Source: Haematobia irritans (taxonomy: Eukaryota; Arthropoda; Insecta; Diptera; Muscidae). Taken from it: a stretch of DNA of 64,000 bases. The stretch is taken from assembly GCF_050003625.1 (NCBI RefSeq), contig NC_134397.1, positions 222,828,537 through 222,892,536 on the forward strand, in the 5' to 3' direction. The notes below the pieces were generated by a model that was not told where the DNA came from, searched no databases, and worked only from the letters and a program-made list of their open reading frames with translations. Both the position numbers and the translations under genes were made by a program. This document shows positions 33,745 through 44,420 of this stretch, in pieces (positions within the stretch are counted from its first letter, which is position 1; each line of letters begins with the position of its first letter).

Positions 33745-34367
33745 GTATTGAAATTGTAAAAGGAGGACAAAATCGTTAGGAAGCAACTTATTAAAAGTGA
33801 AAAGTACAAGAAGAAGATGAAAAAGTGCGTTTTACAGTTGATAATATCACATGGAAATTGGAAATAGTGGAATAATAAACTAATATTTCAAGGACAGTCG
33901 ATGCTGTTGATTCTTAATAAATATTTTCAATATATTAATAAAACATGTCTTTTATTGAAGATAAAATTGCTTATATAAATAAATAAAATTGTATTTAAAA
34001 ACGAAGGCAAGAAGTTCTAATTATGAAGTAAAAGTTTTACCACAAATATGTAAGATTTGTCCAAATGAATGAAAAAATTTCAATAAAATCATTCCACATA
34101 TATAATTTAAATCAGTTAAATTTTTTCATTCTGTAGTATAGTGGTACATAAATATAGGAAAATGTAAACTAATATATGGAATGCATTATACCTAATTTCT
34201 ACGAAAATCACATCGTTCAAACAATTAAAAATGTCTTTGGCGCTATACGAAGTTCAACTTTCTTCACAATGAGTTCATTTTAACTTAAAGAAGTGGTCTC
34301 TTTTTTCTGGGTGTAGTTGGTGAGATAGAGCGTCTTGTGTGAAGCAACTTCTGTTATTGTGAAAAAA

Positions 34368-35415
34368 ATGGAAAAAACGGAATTTCGTGTTTTGATAAAA
34401 TACTGGTTTCTGAAGGGCAAAAATACGGTGGAAGCAAAAACTTGGCTTGATAATGAGTTTCCGGACTCTGCCCCAGGGAAATCAACAATAATTGATTGGT
34501 ATGCAAAATTCAAGCGTGGTGAAATGAGCACGGAGGACGTTGAACGCAGTGGACGCCCGAAAGAGGTGGTTACCAACGAAAACATCAAAAAAAATCCACA
34601 AAATGATTTTGAATGACCGTAAAATGAAGTTGATCGGGATAGCAGAGGCCTTAAAGATATCAAAGGAACGTGTTGGTCATATCATTAATCAATATTTGGA
34701 TATGCGGAAGCTCTGTTCAAAATGGGTCCCGCGCGAGCTCACATTTTACCAAAAACAACAACGTGTTGATGATTCTGAGCGGTGTTTGCAGCTGTTAACT
34801 CGTAATACACCCGAGTTTTTCCGACGATATGTGACAATGGATGAAACGTGGCTTTATCACTACACTCTTGAGTCCAATAGACAGTCGGCTGAGTGGACAG
34901 CGACCGGTGAATCGTCTCCGAAGGGTGGAAAGACCCAAAAGTCCGCTGGCAAAGTAATGGCCTCTGTTTTTTGGGATGCGCTTGGAATAATTTTTATCGA
35001 TTATCTTGAGAAGGGAAAAACCATCAACAGCGACTATTATATGGCGTTATTGGAGCGTTTAAAGGTGGAAATCGCGGCAAAACGGCCCCATATGAAGAAG
35101 AAAAAAGTGTTGTTCCACCAAGACAACGCACCGTGCCACAAGTCATTGACAACGATGGCAAAAATTCATGAATTGGGCTTCGAATTGCTTCCCCAACCAC
35201 CGTTTTCTCCAGATCTGGCCCCCAGCGACTTTTTCTTGTTCTCAGACCTCAAAAGGATGCTCGCAGGGAAAAAATTTGGTTGCAATGAAGAGGTGATCGC
35301 CGAAACTGAGGCCTATTTTGAGGCAAAACCGAAGGAGTACTACCAAAATGGTATCAAAAAATTGGAAGGTCGTTATAATCGTTATATCGCTCTTGAAGGG
35401 AATTATGTTGAATAA
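34368..35415 (+). pseudogene. Himar1-type mariner transposase, copy B, one frameshift
   Basis: Cut-and-paste DDD transposase of the irritans subfamily. ATG at 34368, stop at 35413-35415; total length fits the usual 348 codons plus one extra base. The N-terminal helix-turn-helix region (KTWLDNEFPDSAPGKS) is in the first frame. A run of eight A at 34586-34593, one longer than needed, shifts the frame, and the rest (VTMDETWLYHY, HQDNAPCH, SPDLAPSDFFLFSDL) is open to the stop. There are 34 residues between the second and third catalytic aspartates (DD34D). The sequence is very close to Himar1 of horn fly as I remember it; identity not measured. Inactive as it stands, and the 5' terminal repeat is also missing. 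Confidence 0.92.
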
Positions 35416-36524
35416 TAAAAACGAATTTTGACAAAAAAAATCTGTTTTTCTTTGTTAGACCGGAGACTTATCAGCCAACCTGTTAGATAAAGGTTTTTGT
35501 TCCCATAGTCATACATTTAAATATGGCTCTATCTGAACAAAATTTGTAACACTTCCACAAAATCTATAGACTTAAAATTTAAGTTGGCTAGTGCCCTGGG
35601 TTGGAACACAATGTCAATGAAAAATGTGGGAAAAATTATAACTGAATCAATTTTGATCGGTCGATAGAAACGTAACATATTAGAATTATAGGAAAATCTA
35701 AGTAAGTTTATAAGGAAAATGTGGCGATTTGATAATCGGAAAAAACATATATATTGAAGCTGTATCGAAATCTGAACCGATTTACACCAAATTTGACATG
35801 CATAGTTACTATATTAATTCTCCTCCATGTGCAAAATTTCAAGTAAATCGGATTGCAACTTTGATCTATTTTCATATGAGTGAAAATCGGGAAAAGGTAT
35901 ATATGAGAGCTATATCTAAATCTGAACCGATTTCAAACAAAATTGGCATGTGTATCGAGGACATTAATTCTATTCCATGTACAAATCATGGCAAAACTCT
36001 GACTTTTGGGGCCATATAAGTGCATATCGGGAGAAAGATATTTATGGGAGCTATATATAAATCTGAACCGATTTCAACCAAATTCTGCACCCTTTACGAC
36101 ACTATCAATTGCACTCCTTGTGCAAAATTTAAACAAATCAGGGCACAACTCCGACTTCTGTGGCCATATAAGCGCATATCGGGCGAAAGGTATATATGGG
36201 AGCAATATCTAAATCTGAACCGATTTCTTTCAAATTTAGTACCCTTAACTATACTACTAATTCTACTCTTTGTGCAAATTTTTGAGGAAATCAGGGTAAA
36301 ACTCTGCCTTCTGGGGCCGATTTCTTCCAAAATCAATAGGGTTCTAGTCTGACCCAAAACAGAAACTTGTGCCAAATTTGAAGTCGATTGGACTAAAACT
36401 GCAACCTAGACTTTGAATGCAAACATATGTTTACAGACGAACGGACAGACGGACACAGCTATATCGATTCAAGGACTGATCCATTTCGAGCGTGTTGCAC
36501 CTTTTTCCCAATCGAAATCGCCAT

Positions 36525-36835
36525 TAGACTATTCAGTCCATTGTGATACCACATTGGTGAACTTCTCTCTTATCACTGAGTGCTACCCGATTCCATGTTA
36601 AGCTCAATGACAAGGACCTTTTTTTATAGCCGAGTCCGAACGGTGTTCCACATTGTAGTGAAACCACTTAGAGAAGCTTTGAAACCCTCAGAAATGTCAC
36701 CAGCATTACTGAGGTGGGATAATCCACCGCTGAAAACTTTTTGGTGTTCGGTCGAAGCAGGAATCGAACCCACGACCTTGTGTATGCAAGGCGGGCATGC
36801 TAACCATTGCACTACGGTGGCTCCCAGCACCCATA
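36525..36835 (-). mobile_element. tRNA-derived SINE, copy 1
   Basis: Read on the minus strand it starts GGGAGCCACCGTAGTGCAAT and has a pol III A box (TAGTGCAATGG) and B box (GGTTCGATTCC) near 36765-36825. The body contains AGTTTTCAGCGGTGGATTA and TTATCACTGAGTGCTACCC complements. The tail ends at AATAGTCT, so the (AACCT)n end is missing. It truncates family-2 INE-1-like copy c. Confidence 0.85.
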
Positions 36836-38009
36836 TAGACTGATTTCCCGATTTAAGTCCTTGGGCTTATACAAACCGTGGTGTTTGGTAACGCCGATTT
36901 AACTTCTTGAGGGTATTCAATTCACACTAATCATGAAAATTGCTTGAAACTGAATGTAAAATTTCCAGATTTTACTTCTCGTAATCTTTTGAATAATGTG
37001 TGTAAAAATCTACAGATTTCAGATTCAAAATCAAGACGTTATTTAATTGGTTCCTATGAGTTTTACCCAGACTGTTTCATGAGGACATGTCTATGGGTAC
37101 TCGTGCTAAGTTGTTTCAGGACGTGTCCTTTGGAATGCGTCCAAGACTCCCATGTCACGCCAATTGGGCAAAATACAGCCGATGCGACTGTTTCATGAGG
37201 ACATGTCTATGGGTACTCGTGCTAAGTTGTCTCAGGACGTGTCCTTTGGAATGCGTCCAAGACTCCCATGTCACGCCAATTGGGCAAAATACAGCCGATG
37301 CGACTCACGCTAAACATCCAAACCCTCAGTGAATCATAACTTCATCATCATTTCTATTCGGCAGTTCTATATCTTAACATTAATTCCTAATTTCTATCAT
37401 ACTGAGCGTATATTACCTACCAATATGTTCCTAACCAGATTCCCATACTTCAAGTCATTGCTACCTGCTGATCGGCATAGCCGACTAAGTGCTTCCATAA
37501 GCCCAACTGCTGCGTGTGTGTGGTAGATGGTATTTTATAGTCATTATCCATACTTCTGGCAAACAGCAACCAGGGATGTGATGTTCGAGCGATGATAGGT
37601 CTACCCTGTGTATGCCACAAGTGTACAATAATGTCTGTCCAAACGTTTCGGTCTTTTAAGAAACCCATCATTGTTGTCAGCATCTTGGCGTTTACTATCG
37701 TTAGCTAGGTGACGTTCAAGCAAGGAGTAAGAGGAGAGTTCCATTGTTTTGAGTTTGCTGTCAATGAAGAACAGAAAATCCAGATATTAACACGTTTCGT
37801 TGTTTTACTTACAAAATGGATGAGAGCAAAAGGGATAAGCCACCAGTCATTGAAGAAATGAGGAGGCTTTTTTTTATTGTGGCCCATGCAAACAAATGAT
37901 GACTTTGTCTATGATCATACACTGGGAGAAAAATCTAAGACATGAGATGTGATAAAGTAACAACAGTTCACTTCTATCCTCAGCGTAAGTCAACGATTGA
38001 AATGTATTT
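36836..38009. other. Unique DNA, no supported gene, with one tandem duplication
   Basis: Apart from the 116-bp duplication at 37071-37302 there is nothing recognisable. Several short open stretches have no domain. Confidence 0.4.
37071..37302 (+). repeat. 116-bp tandem duplication
   Basis: ACTGTTTCATGAGGACATGT starts at 37071 and 37187. The two units differ at one visible base (AAGTTGTTTC versus AAGTTGTCTC), so the duplication is recent. Confidence 0.92.
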
Positions 38010-38235
38010 TACGACGGTTGCCTTTTATTTGCCTGGATTGGTCAACGCTAGTACTGCAATCTGCCAACTGACAACTTCTCAACTTGATATTTTTGAGGTT
38101 ACACGTAATCACAACATTTTGACAACCGAGGTCGCAGTTCATTCCAAGACGACTTTCGTGAAGGTCGTCCAAAATCTATGTCGATTGGTTCATAGAAAGG
38201 CTCCGGAAATGCAATTGTGGTGCTTTTAAAAATGT
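38010..38235 (+). pseudogene. Mariner A-type fragment (copy A2)
   Basis: ACGACGGTTGCCTTTTATTT at about 38011 matches the left end of mariner A1. After a deletion, translation of 38115-38185 gives RGRSSFQDDFREGRPKSM, the DNA-binding end typical of this transposase. Everything beyond is lost. Confidence 0.65.
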
Positions 38236-38392
38236 CTATGACATAGTTACAGGCAGAGAATAACGCCACCGAGTCGCGCCATCGATTTTAGCCTCCGCCG
38301 AAAATTGTTTGCCAGTCGAAGCCGCCGCTGAATATGTCGACTCAAAATTAGCCGCCCATTAATCAAAAATATTGATTTAAATAAGAACACGT

Positions 38393-40757
38393 ATATACGG
38401 CCGTAAGTTCGGCCAGGCCGAAGCTTATGTACCCTCCATCATGGATTGCGTAGAAACTTCTTCTAAACACTGTCATCCAGAATCGAATTACTTAAGTTGC
38501 GGTAACGCTTGCCGATGGCAAGGTATCTTAAAACCTCCTAACACCATCTTCTAAATTGTATGTAAGTCCATACGTGGTATATATTAAATCAAAAAAGATC
38601 GATCCAATACGTATATAATTCAGTTTGACAAAGTAGACATAAAATTTTGACAAAATTTTCTACAAAAATAAAATTTTAACAATATTTTCTATAGAAATAA
38701 AATTTTCACAAAATTTTCTATAGAAATAAAAATTTTGACAAAATTTTCTATAGAAAGAAAATTTTGAAAAAAATTTCTACAGAAATAAAATGTTAACAAA
38801 ATTTTCTATAGAAATAAACTTTCGACAAAATTTTCTATATAAATAAAATTTTGACAATGATGAAAATTTTATTATGAACCGTATAAAATTTTAACAAAAT
38901 TATCTCTAGAAATAAAATTTTGACAAAATTTTCTATAGAAATAAAATTTTGGTAGATTATTTTTGGCTCTAGTGGCAACCATGATTATGAACCGATATGG
39001 ACCAGGGATGGAAAATGCAGTACTAAAGTACTTTTTTCAATACTTTTTCACACCGGTCAGTACCGTAGTACCCCCGCGAATGATTTAGTACCTTTTGTGT
39101 AGACATTTTTGAGTCGATATCAGATTTATGGTACAATAGCTTTGACAAAATATTTTAATATTTTGAGAAAGTCTTTATCAACCTTATTTGCTAATAGTCT
39201 TTTACAAATATTGCAAAACAGACATGTTCATGTGGGAAGAAAATCTCAATTTTGTAAAAGATATAGTCAAAAACAGGATTTTATTGAACTTCAAGAATGT
39301 TTTAGTCGAAAAAAGAATGCGATTCTATATTCTCAATTTTTTATTTCAGTAAAAAATGTTGTCTAAATTTTATTTCTATATAGAATTTTTGCAAAATTTT
39401 ATTTTTATAGATAATTTTGTCAAAATGTTATTTCAATTGAAAATTTTGTAAAAATGTTATTCTTATAGGAAATTTTTGCAAAACTTTATTTCTATAGAAA
39501 AAATTTTGCAAAATTTATTTTCTATAGAATTTTTTTGCAAAATTTTATTTCCCTTCGTTTTGTTTTTGTTGGTTTTGTTCTTAAAGCATTGTTGTTGTTT
39601 TTTTATTGCAGCTTTAAACCTTACATTGACTAAACTACAAGTGTAGCTTAACCAACAGAGGAAAAGAATGTTTGTCAAATTTATTTGGGCAAAGCCCAAA
39701 AAAGGTTTTTGTATGATAGCCGGCTATAGAAAATTTTTGCAAAATTTTATTTATATAGAAAATTTTTTCAAAATTTTATTTTCTTTAAAATTCAGTCTCT
39801 TGACAATAATCTTCCAGTGAAATTTTTGTTGAAATTTAGTAAAAAGTACCTTTCCGCTCAAAAAATACCTTTTTTGTACTTTCTTAAAAATTGTATTTTC
39901 CATCCCTGATATGGACTAATTTTTGTGTGATTGGACCAACACCACGTTCCTAATTTGAACCGGATCGGATGAATTTTGCTCCTCCAAGAGGATCCGGAGG
40001 TCAAATCTGGAGAACGTTTTATATGGGGGCTATATATAATTATGGACCGCTATGGACCAATTCTGTAAAAGATCATATACTAACACCATGTTCCAAATTA
40101 CAACCGGATTGGATGAAATTTGCTTCTCTTGGAGACTTCGCAACCCAAATCTGGGGATCGGTTTATATGGGCGCTATATATAATTATGGACCGATGTGGA
40201 CCAATTTTTGCACGGTTGTTAGAGACCATATACCAATACCATGTACCAAATTTCAGCCGGATCGGATGCAATTTGGTTCTCTTTGAGGCTTCGCAATCCA
40301 AATCTGGGGATCGGTTTATATGGGGGCTATATATAATTATGGACTGATGTGGACCAATTTTTGTATGGTTGTTAGAGACCATATACCAACACCATATACC
40401 AAATTTCAGCCGGATCGGATGAAATATGCTTCTGTTAGAGGCTCCACAAGCCAAATCTGAGGGTCCCTTTATATGGGGGCTATACGTAAAAGTGGACCGA
40501 TATGGCCCATTTTCAATACCATCCGACCTACATCGATAACAACTACCAGTGCCAAGTTTCAAGTCGATAGCTTGTTGCGTTCGGAAGTTAGCGTGATTTC
40601 AACAGACGGACGGACGGACGGACATGCTTAGATCGACTCAGAATTTCACCACGACCCAAAATATATATACTTTATGGGGTCTTAGAGCAATATTTCGATG
40701 TGTTACAAACGGAATGACAAAGTTAATATACCCCCATCCTATGATGGAGGGTATACA
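38393..40757 (+). mobile_element. INE-1-like element family 1, copy e, with hAT-type insertion
   Basis: The most complete family-1 copy. Head (38393-38625) with CGGCCGTAAGTTCGGCCAGG; 29-bp satellite (38630-38950); a GGTAGATTATTTTTGGCTCT link; 153-bp repeats (38980-40440, interrupted at 39003-39908); tail (40440-40757) with GACGGACGGACGGACATGCT, AAATATATATACTTTATGGG and ATGATGGAGGGTATA. Confidence 0.82.
39003..39908. mobile_element. hAT-type non-autonomous element, 906 bp
   Basis: The ends CAGGGATGGAAAATGCA and (complement) CAGGGATGGAAAATACA form 17-base inverted repeats with one mismatch. An exact 8-base duplication ATATGGAC flanks it (38995-39002, 39909-39916), and the empty site GATATGGACTAATTTTT is the normal 153-bp repeat. 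An 8-bp duplication with a CAG...CTG end is the hAT hallmark. There is no transposase; the inside holds degenerate 29-bp satellite units in reverse orientation and a unique stretch at about 39550-39720. Confidence 0.92.
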
Positions 40758-41014
40758 AAATTATTATAAATTGTTGTGTTTTTTTTTTTTATCAAAATGT
40801 TAAACTTTCCTCCAAAAATCAGTTTCAAGTTTCTATAATAATTTTGGAAAAATTTACCTCAGAAAATTTGAATGAAATGTAAATGTGATTGTAAGATTGG
40901 CTGTACAACTAATCTCATTACCATTCGTATAACTTAAAATTGATTTTATATTGGATAATTATGCGCCGCCGAATTTATGTATAAATTAGTGTCAGCTGAC
41001 GCCGACAAAAATGG

Positions 41015-41230
41015 TTCGGTTTCATTCTCTGCACGAAATGTTAGGTATTGGAAAATTGACGGCTGCCGCGTTTGCTCACTCGAGACAACAAGCGCAATTA
41101 TGTGGTCATTTCGATTGCAAGCGTTTGACGCTTCTTAAATACAAAACATATAATCATAACTACCGGTCTCCGGTGCAAGGAATAATCGAAATGGACGACT
41201 GTTCGGGACAAATTTGTTCAGAATAAATCG
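41015..41230 (+). pseudogene. Mariner transposase fragment
   Basis: Translation gives SLHEMLGIGKLTA, then after a frameshift PRLLTRDNKRNYVVIS, matching the end of the mariner DNA-binding domain (LHE-LGMRKLCARWVPRLLT pattern). It is severely decayed and joined to unrelated sequence on both sides. Confidence 0.5.
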
Positions 41231-42149
41231 AGAATTGTCCTATCGACAGGAAAATTGTTGAATACAGTTTTCTGTTTCTTCTGTATTATCCAAAAACTGT
41301 ACCGAGATATCTCGTCAATGGCCCTGGAAAAGGGAGAACACTTATAAATTATGTTCCTTTTAGCAATTAGCCTGATCTAAAGGCTCTATCTTATAATATT
41401 GGATCTCGCATTGTAGATAGTAAATATCAACCTTGACATTCCTCATGCAATTGATGTTCGCACGTATAATTCACCACCTAACATTGCGTTTCGACCGGTA
41501 GAAACTTCTAGCGAATGCAGTCTAAAAGGCTTGCATGACTGACTTATGAAGGAAGAGCCTTCAATAGATCCTGTGATACGAATAGCGTTCTTTAGTACAC
41601 CTTAGGCTAATCAAACGGGGCGCCGATTGATTTACTCAGTATTCATATGCAGTATGATATTGATAGCTTCCAGTTGGGAGGAGAAGTCTCTACAGTGCCA
41701 CAGCTACTGGTGAAAGAATGGATATTGGTATGTACGATTTAATCTCATTCTAGCATTTATCTAGACAGAAAGATTCACTCCCCGTTCCCACTTAGCCTCA
41801 CAATTTGTTTAGTCTATGTGCAGTCAATTTGAGCAGTTAGATTCAGTGGACACCCATCTCTTTGGAGCCACAGGCACTTAACGGTGCCATCCTTAATAAG
41901 GGCTGAGATTTTTGGTTTGTATCGTAAATTTATATTCGAAAGGACCTTCCTCAATGCGGTCGAAAAAGGTTGAATGACTGACCTATGATCATGTGTCAAT
42001 AGATCATGTGTCACGAATAGCATTCCGTAGTACGGCTTTGTTAAATCAACCGAGGCGCCGATTGATTTACGCAGTACTTCAACGTAATGCGATGGCTTTC
42101 AGCTGGAATATTGACCACAGACTTGATAGGAGTCGTTTCTAGAGTAGTT
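41231..42149 (-). other. Mixed decayed sequence, partly duplicated
   Basis: Two stretches resemble each other: 41540-41650 (CAGTCTAAAAGGCTTGCATG, GGCGCCGATTGATTTACTCA) and 41950-42080 (GAATGACTGACCTATGATCA, GGCGCCGATTGATTTACGCA). They belong to a rearranged region that includes the LINE remnant to the right. No intact gene. Confidence 0.5.
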
Positions 42150-42494
42150 GGGAGCCACCGTGGTGCAATGGTTAGCATGCCCGCCTTGCATACACAAGGT
42201 CGTGGGTTCGATTCCTGCTTCTACCGAACACCAAAAAGTTTTTCAGCGGTGGATTATCCCACCTCAGTAATGCTGGTGACATTTCTGAGGGTTTCAAAGC
42301 TTCTCTGGTTTCACTGCAATGTGGAACGCCGTTCGGACTCGGCTATAAAAAGGAGGTCCCTTGTCATTGAGCTTAACATGGAATCGGACAGCACTCAGTG
42401 ATAAGAGAGAAGTTCACCAATGTGGTATCACAATGGACGGAATAGTTTAAGTGAGCCTGATACATCAGGCTACGACCTAACCTAACCTAACCTA
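42150..42494 (+). mobile_element. tRNA-derived SINE, copy 2 (full length)
   Basis: About 345 bp. tRNA-like head with A box TGGTGCAATGG and perfect B box GGTTCGATTCC; the anticodon-loop position carries TGC, suggesting an alanine-tRNA origin. The body has TTTTTCAGCGGTGGATTATC and GCTATAAAAAGGAGGTCCC; the tail reads TCACAATGGACGGAATAGTT, AAGTGAGCCTGA, then AACCT repeats. CTAGAGT lies on both sides (42139-42145, 42492-42498) as a probable target duplication. It is a non-coding pol III retroposon relying on a partner LINE. Confidence 0.9.
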
Positions 42495-42498
42495 GAGT

Positions 42499-43636
42499 CC
42501 TATAGATACTGCTAAGAAAATGGATGGCGGTCCTAGCGATTTAATCTCACTCGAATACTTAAATAGAAAGGATGAGATCAACCCGTGCTTAGGTTAGGTT
42601 ATAGAGGATGAGACCAGTGCATGGAAATGGATTTGGTGTCCACTGAGACCATATGGTTCCATTGCGGTTCCTCAAACTTCTTTTCTCCACTTCTTCATGA
42701 CTATTCCATTAAGTCACCGGGTTGAACCCATCATATTTGTTGCGTGCTTCCTACGAGTTGCGTAGGTCCTCCACCCAGAAAACTTGATGAAATCAAGTAT
42801 ACTTAGAAAGAAAGGATGAGATCAACCCGTGTTTCACACTCCCTTAGCTTAAGTTAGATTATAAAGGATGAGACCAACCCGTGGAAATGGATTTAGTGTC
42901 CACTGAGACCATATGGTTCCATTGCGGTTCCTCAAACTTCTTTTCTCCCCTTCTTCATGACTATTCCATTTAGTCTCCGGGTTGAACCCATCATATTTGT
43001 TTCGTGCTTTCCACGAGTTGCGTAGGTCCTCTATCCAGAAACCTTGATGAAATCGAGAATGCGGTGCAAATAGACTGCAAGAAATAAGAACCCAGTATCT
43101 TGTTTCATCTAATTGATTGTCTTGGATACTCGTACAGAAGATGGTAGGAATCTTCCATAGCTTCGGGGTCCAGGCACCATCTACAAACATCATTCGTTAT
43201 TCCAGTCCTTACCATTTGTTTTTCCAGAGTATTGCGTCCTGTTATGATTGCTATTAATAGCCTCACATCCTCTCCGTGAATTGCCGTAAGCGTTCCAGAG
43301 TTTCAACTATAATTTTCGTCGCTTGTCAATTTCGTTTGCTAGCAGACCACAGAAGACGTCCAATGTGCTTTCCATAAGTCATCATGTTTGACATGAAGTG
43401 GCATGACGTTATTTATACCACTTCCTTCCGTGCGCTTCCCTAAGCGAGTACAACTGCTTACTCATTACCTAGGACCTTATGTTTATATTGCTCCAGGGCC
43501 TTTATTGCTTCTTGACTATCGATGTAAAAGATGATATCGCATCTAAATTGCGACCCCTACGACAGAATTTCTACAGGTTTGGCAAAAGCGAATATCTCCA
43601 CATTCACCGTCTAGCTTATATGACTCCCCGATTCCC
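42499..43636 (-). pseudogene. Degenerate LINE RNase H / C-terminal region, partly duplicated
   Basis: On the minus strand, 43500-43530 encodes FYIDSQEAIKAL, an RNase H active-site motif. 43130-43200 encodes (N)DVCRWCLDPEAMEDSYHLL, comparable to the CCHC region of the LINE at 11365-12303. Stops and frameshifts are frequent. A block of about 260-270 bp (CACTGAGACCATATGGTTCC) occurs at 42643 and 42902 with about 90% similarity by eye, a local tandem duplication. The reading continues beyond the composite insertion to about 45110. Confidence 0.65.
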
Positions 43637-43642
43637 AACTCT

Positions 43643-43910
43643 TTGCCACCGTGGTGCAATGTTTAGCATGCCCGCCATGCACGACACAAGGTCGTGGGTT
43701 CGATTCCTGCTTCGACCGAACGCCAAAAAGTTTTTCAGCGGTGGATTATCCCACCTCAGTAATGCTGGTGACATTTCTAAGGGTTTCTTCACTAAGTGGT
43801 TTCACTGCAATGTGGAACGCCGTTCGGACTCGGCTATAAAAAGAAGGTCCCTTGTCCTTGAGCTCAACATGGAATTGGGCAGAACTCAGTGATAAGAGAG
43901 AAGTTTACCA
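43643..43910 (+). mobile_element. tRNA-derived SINE, copy 3, 3'-truncated
   Basis: Starts GCCACCGTGGTGCAATG with A and B boxes as in copy 2. Body as copy 2. It stops at AAGTTTACCAATG, where an inverted copy of its own last 19 bases follows instead of the normal tail. Confidence 0.85.
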
Positions 43911-43932
43911 ATGTGGTAAACTTCTCTCTTAT
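43892..43932. repeat. Perfect 19-bp palindrome at the broken SINE end
   Basis: ATAAGAGAGAAGTTTACCA (43892-43910), three-base spacer ATG, then the exact complement TGGTAAACTTCTCTCTTAT (43914-43932). Confidence 0.97.
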
Positions 43933-44076
43933 TTGGGTGATTTGTGCAACCCAGCTGGTTACAGAAATGTTCAAAAAAGAACGTGGAATTAAGAACACCT
44001 AATTTTCACGTTTGTGGATTTGACGTGAATAGTGGAAGTGGAATTGAAGTGGATATCGGAACATGGGTGTAGGTGT

Positions 44077-44391
44077 CGGTTAGGTAAGATATAGTGGCAG
44101 CCCGATATTTCAGGCTCACTTAGATTATTCAGTCCATTGTGATACCACAGTGGTGAACTTCTGGTGCCCGATTCCAAGTTTAACTCAATGAAAAGGGACC
44201 TACTTTTTTAGACGAGTGCGAAAGGCCTTTCACATTGCAGTGAAATCACTTAGAGAAGCTTTGAAACACTCAGAATTATTACCAGCATTACTGAGAGAGG
44301 GTACTCCACCGCTAAAAAACTTTCTAGTAGCGATTGAACCCACGATCCTTTGTATGCAAGCCAGGCATGCTAACCATTGCACCACGGTGGG
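44077..44391 (-). mobile_element. tRNA-derived SINE, copy 4
   Basis: Minus-strand copy: tRNA-like head at the right (CACCGTGGTGCAATGGTTAG complement at 44372-44391), tail at the left with TATCACAATGGACTGAATAA, AAGTGAGCCTGA and one TTACCTAACC end. More divergent than copies 1 and 2, with a deletion in the middle. Confidence 0.82.
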
Positions 44392-44420
44392 AAAAATCTA
44401 AATCCGCAGAACTGAGCAAT

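Larger units (their letters stand above)
32877..34313 (+). mobile_element. 1437-bp CACCCAGAAAAAAG element carrying a gene-like segment
   Basis: The ends CACCCAGAAAAAAGTG and CTCTTTTTTCTGGGTG are inverted repeats of at least 14 bases, and TA duplications flank it (32875-32876, 34314-34315). Removing it with one TA restores the mariner leader, as judged against copy A. Unlike the other short-TIR elements it holds a distinct inner segment (about 33370-33960) with promoter-like, intron-like and polyadenylation-like signals, described separately. Confidence 0.85.
32778..35483 (+). mobile_element. Himar1-type mariner, copy B, with a 1.4-kb insertion in its leader
   Basis: The 5' leader (CACATAGATGGCCTCGCTAG) matches the complement of copy A. 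It is interrupted at 32877-34313 and resumes at 34316. The right end GACTTATCAGCCAACCTGT is followed by TA. The left terminal repeat is missing: sequence starts abruptly after a duplicated CACATAGATGGC. Mobility is therefore unlikely even where the gene is nearly intact. Confidence 0.85.
32660..36480 (+). mobile_element. INE-1-like element family 2, copy c, split by a Himar1-type mariner
   Basis: Head GAAAGTCTAAAGTCGAGCGG at 32663-32770. The mariner follows (to 35483), then the head resumes (GTTTTTGTTCCCATAGTCAT) and repeats run from 35740 to 36350. The tail (GACGGACACAGCTATATCGA) is cut by SINE sequence near 36525. Confidence 0.75.

Noticed and set aside
36624..36830. Small minus-strand protein (MLGATVVQWLACPPCIHKVV)
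   Set aside because: It is the translated tRNA-like head and body of a SINE; the same peptide pattern recurs in other SINE copies.
38253..41032. Possible terminal repeats GCAGAGAAT and ATTCTCTGC around INE-1-like copy e
   Set aside because: The right-hand motif is part of a mariner coding fragment (HSLHEMLG) and there is no target duplication, so the match is probably accidental.
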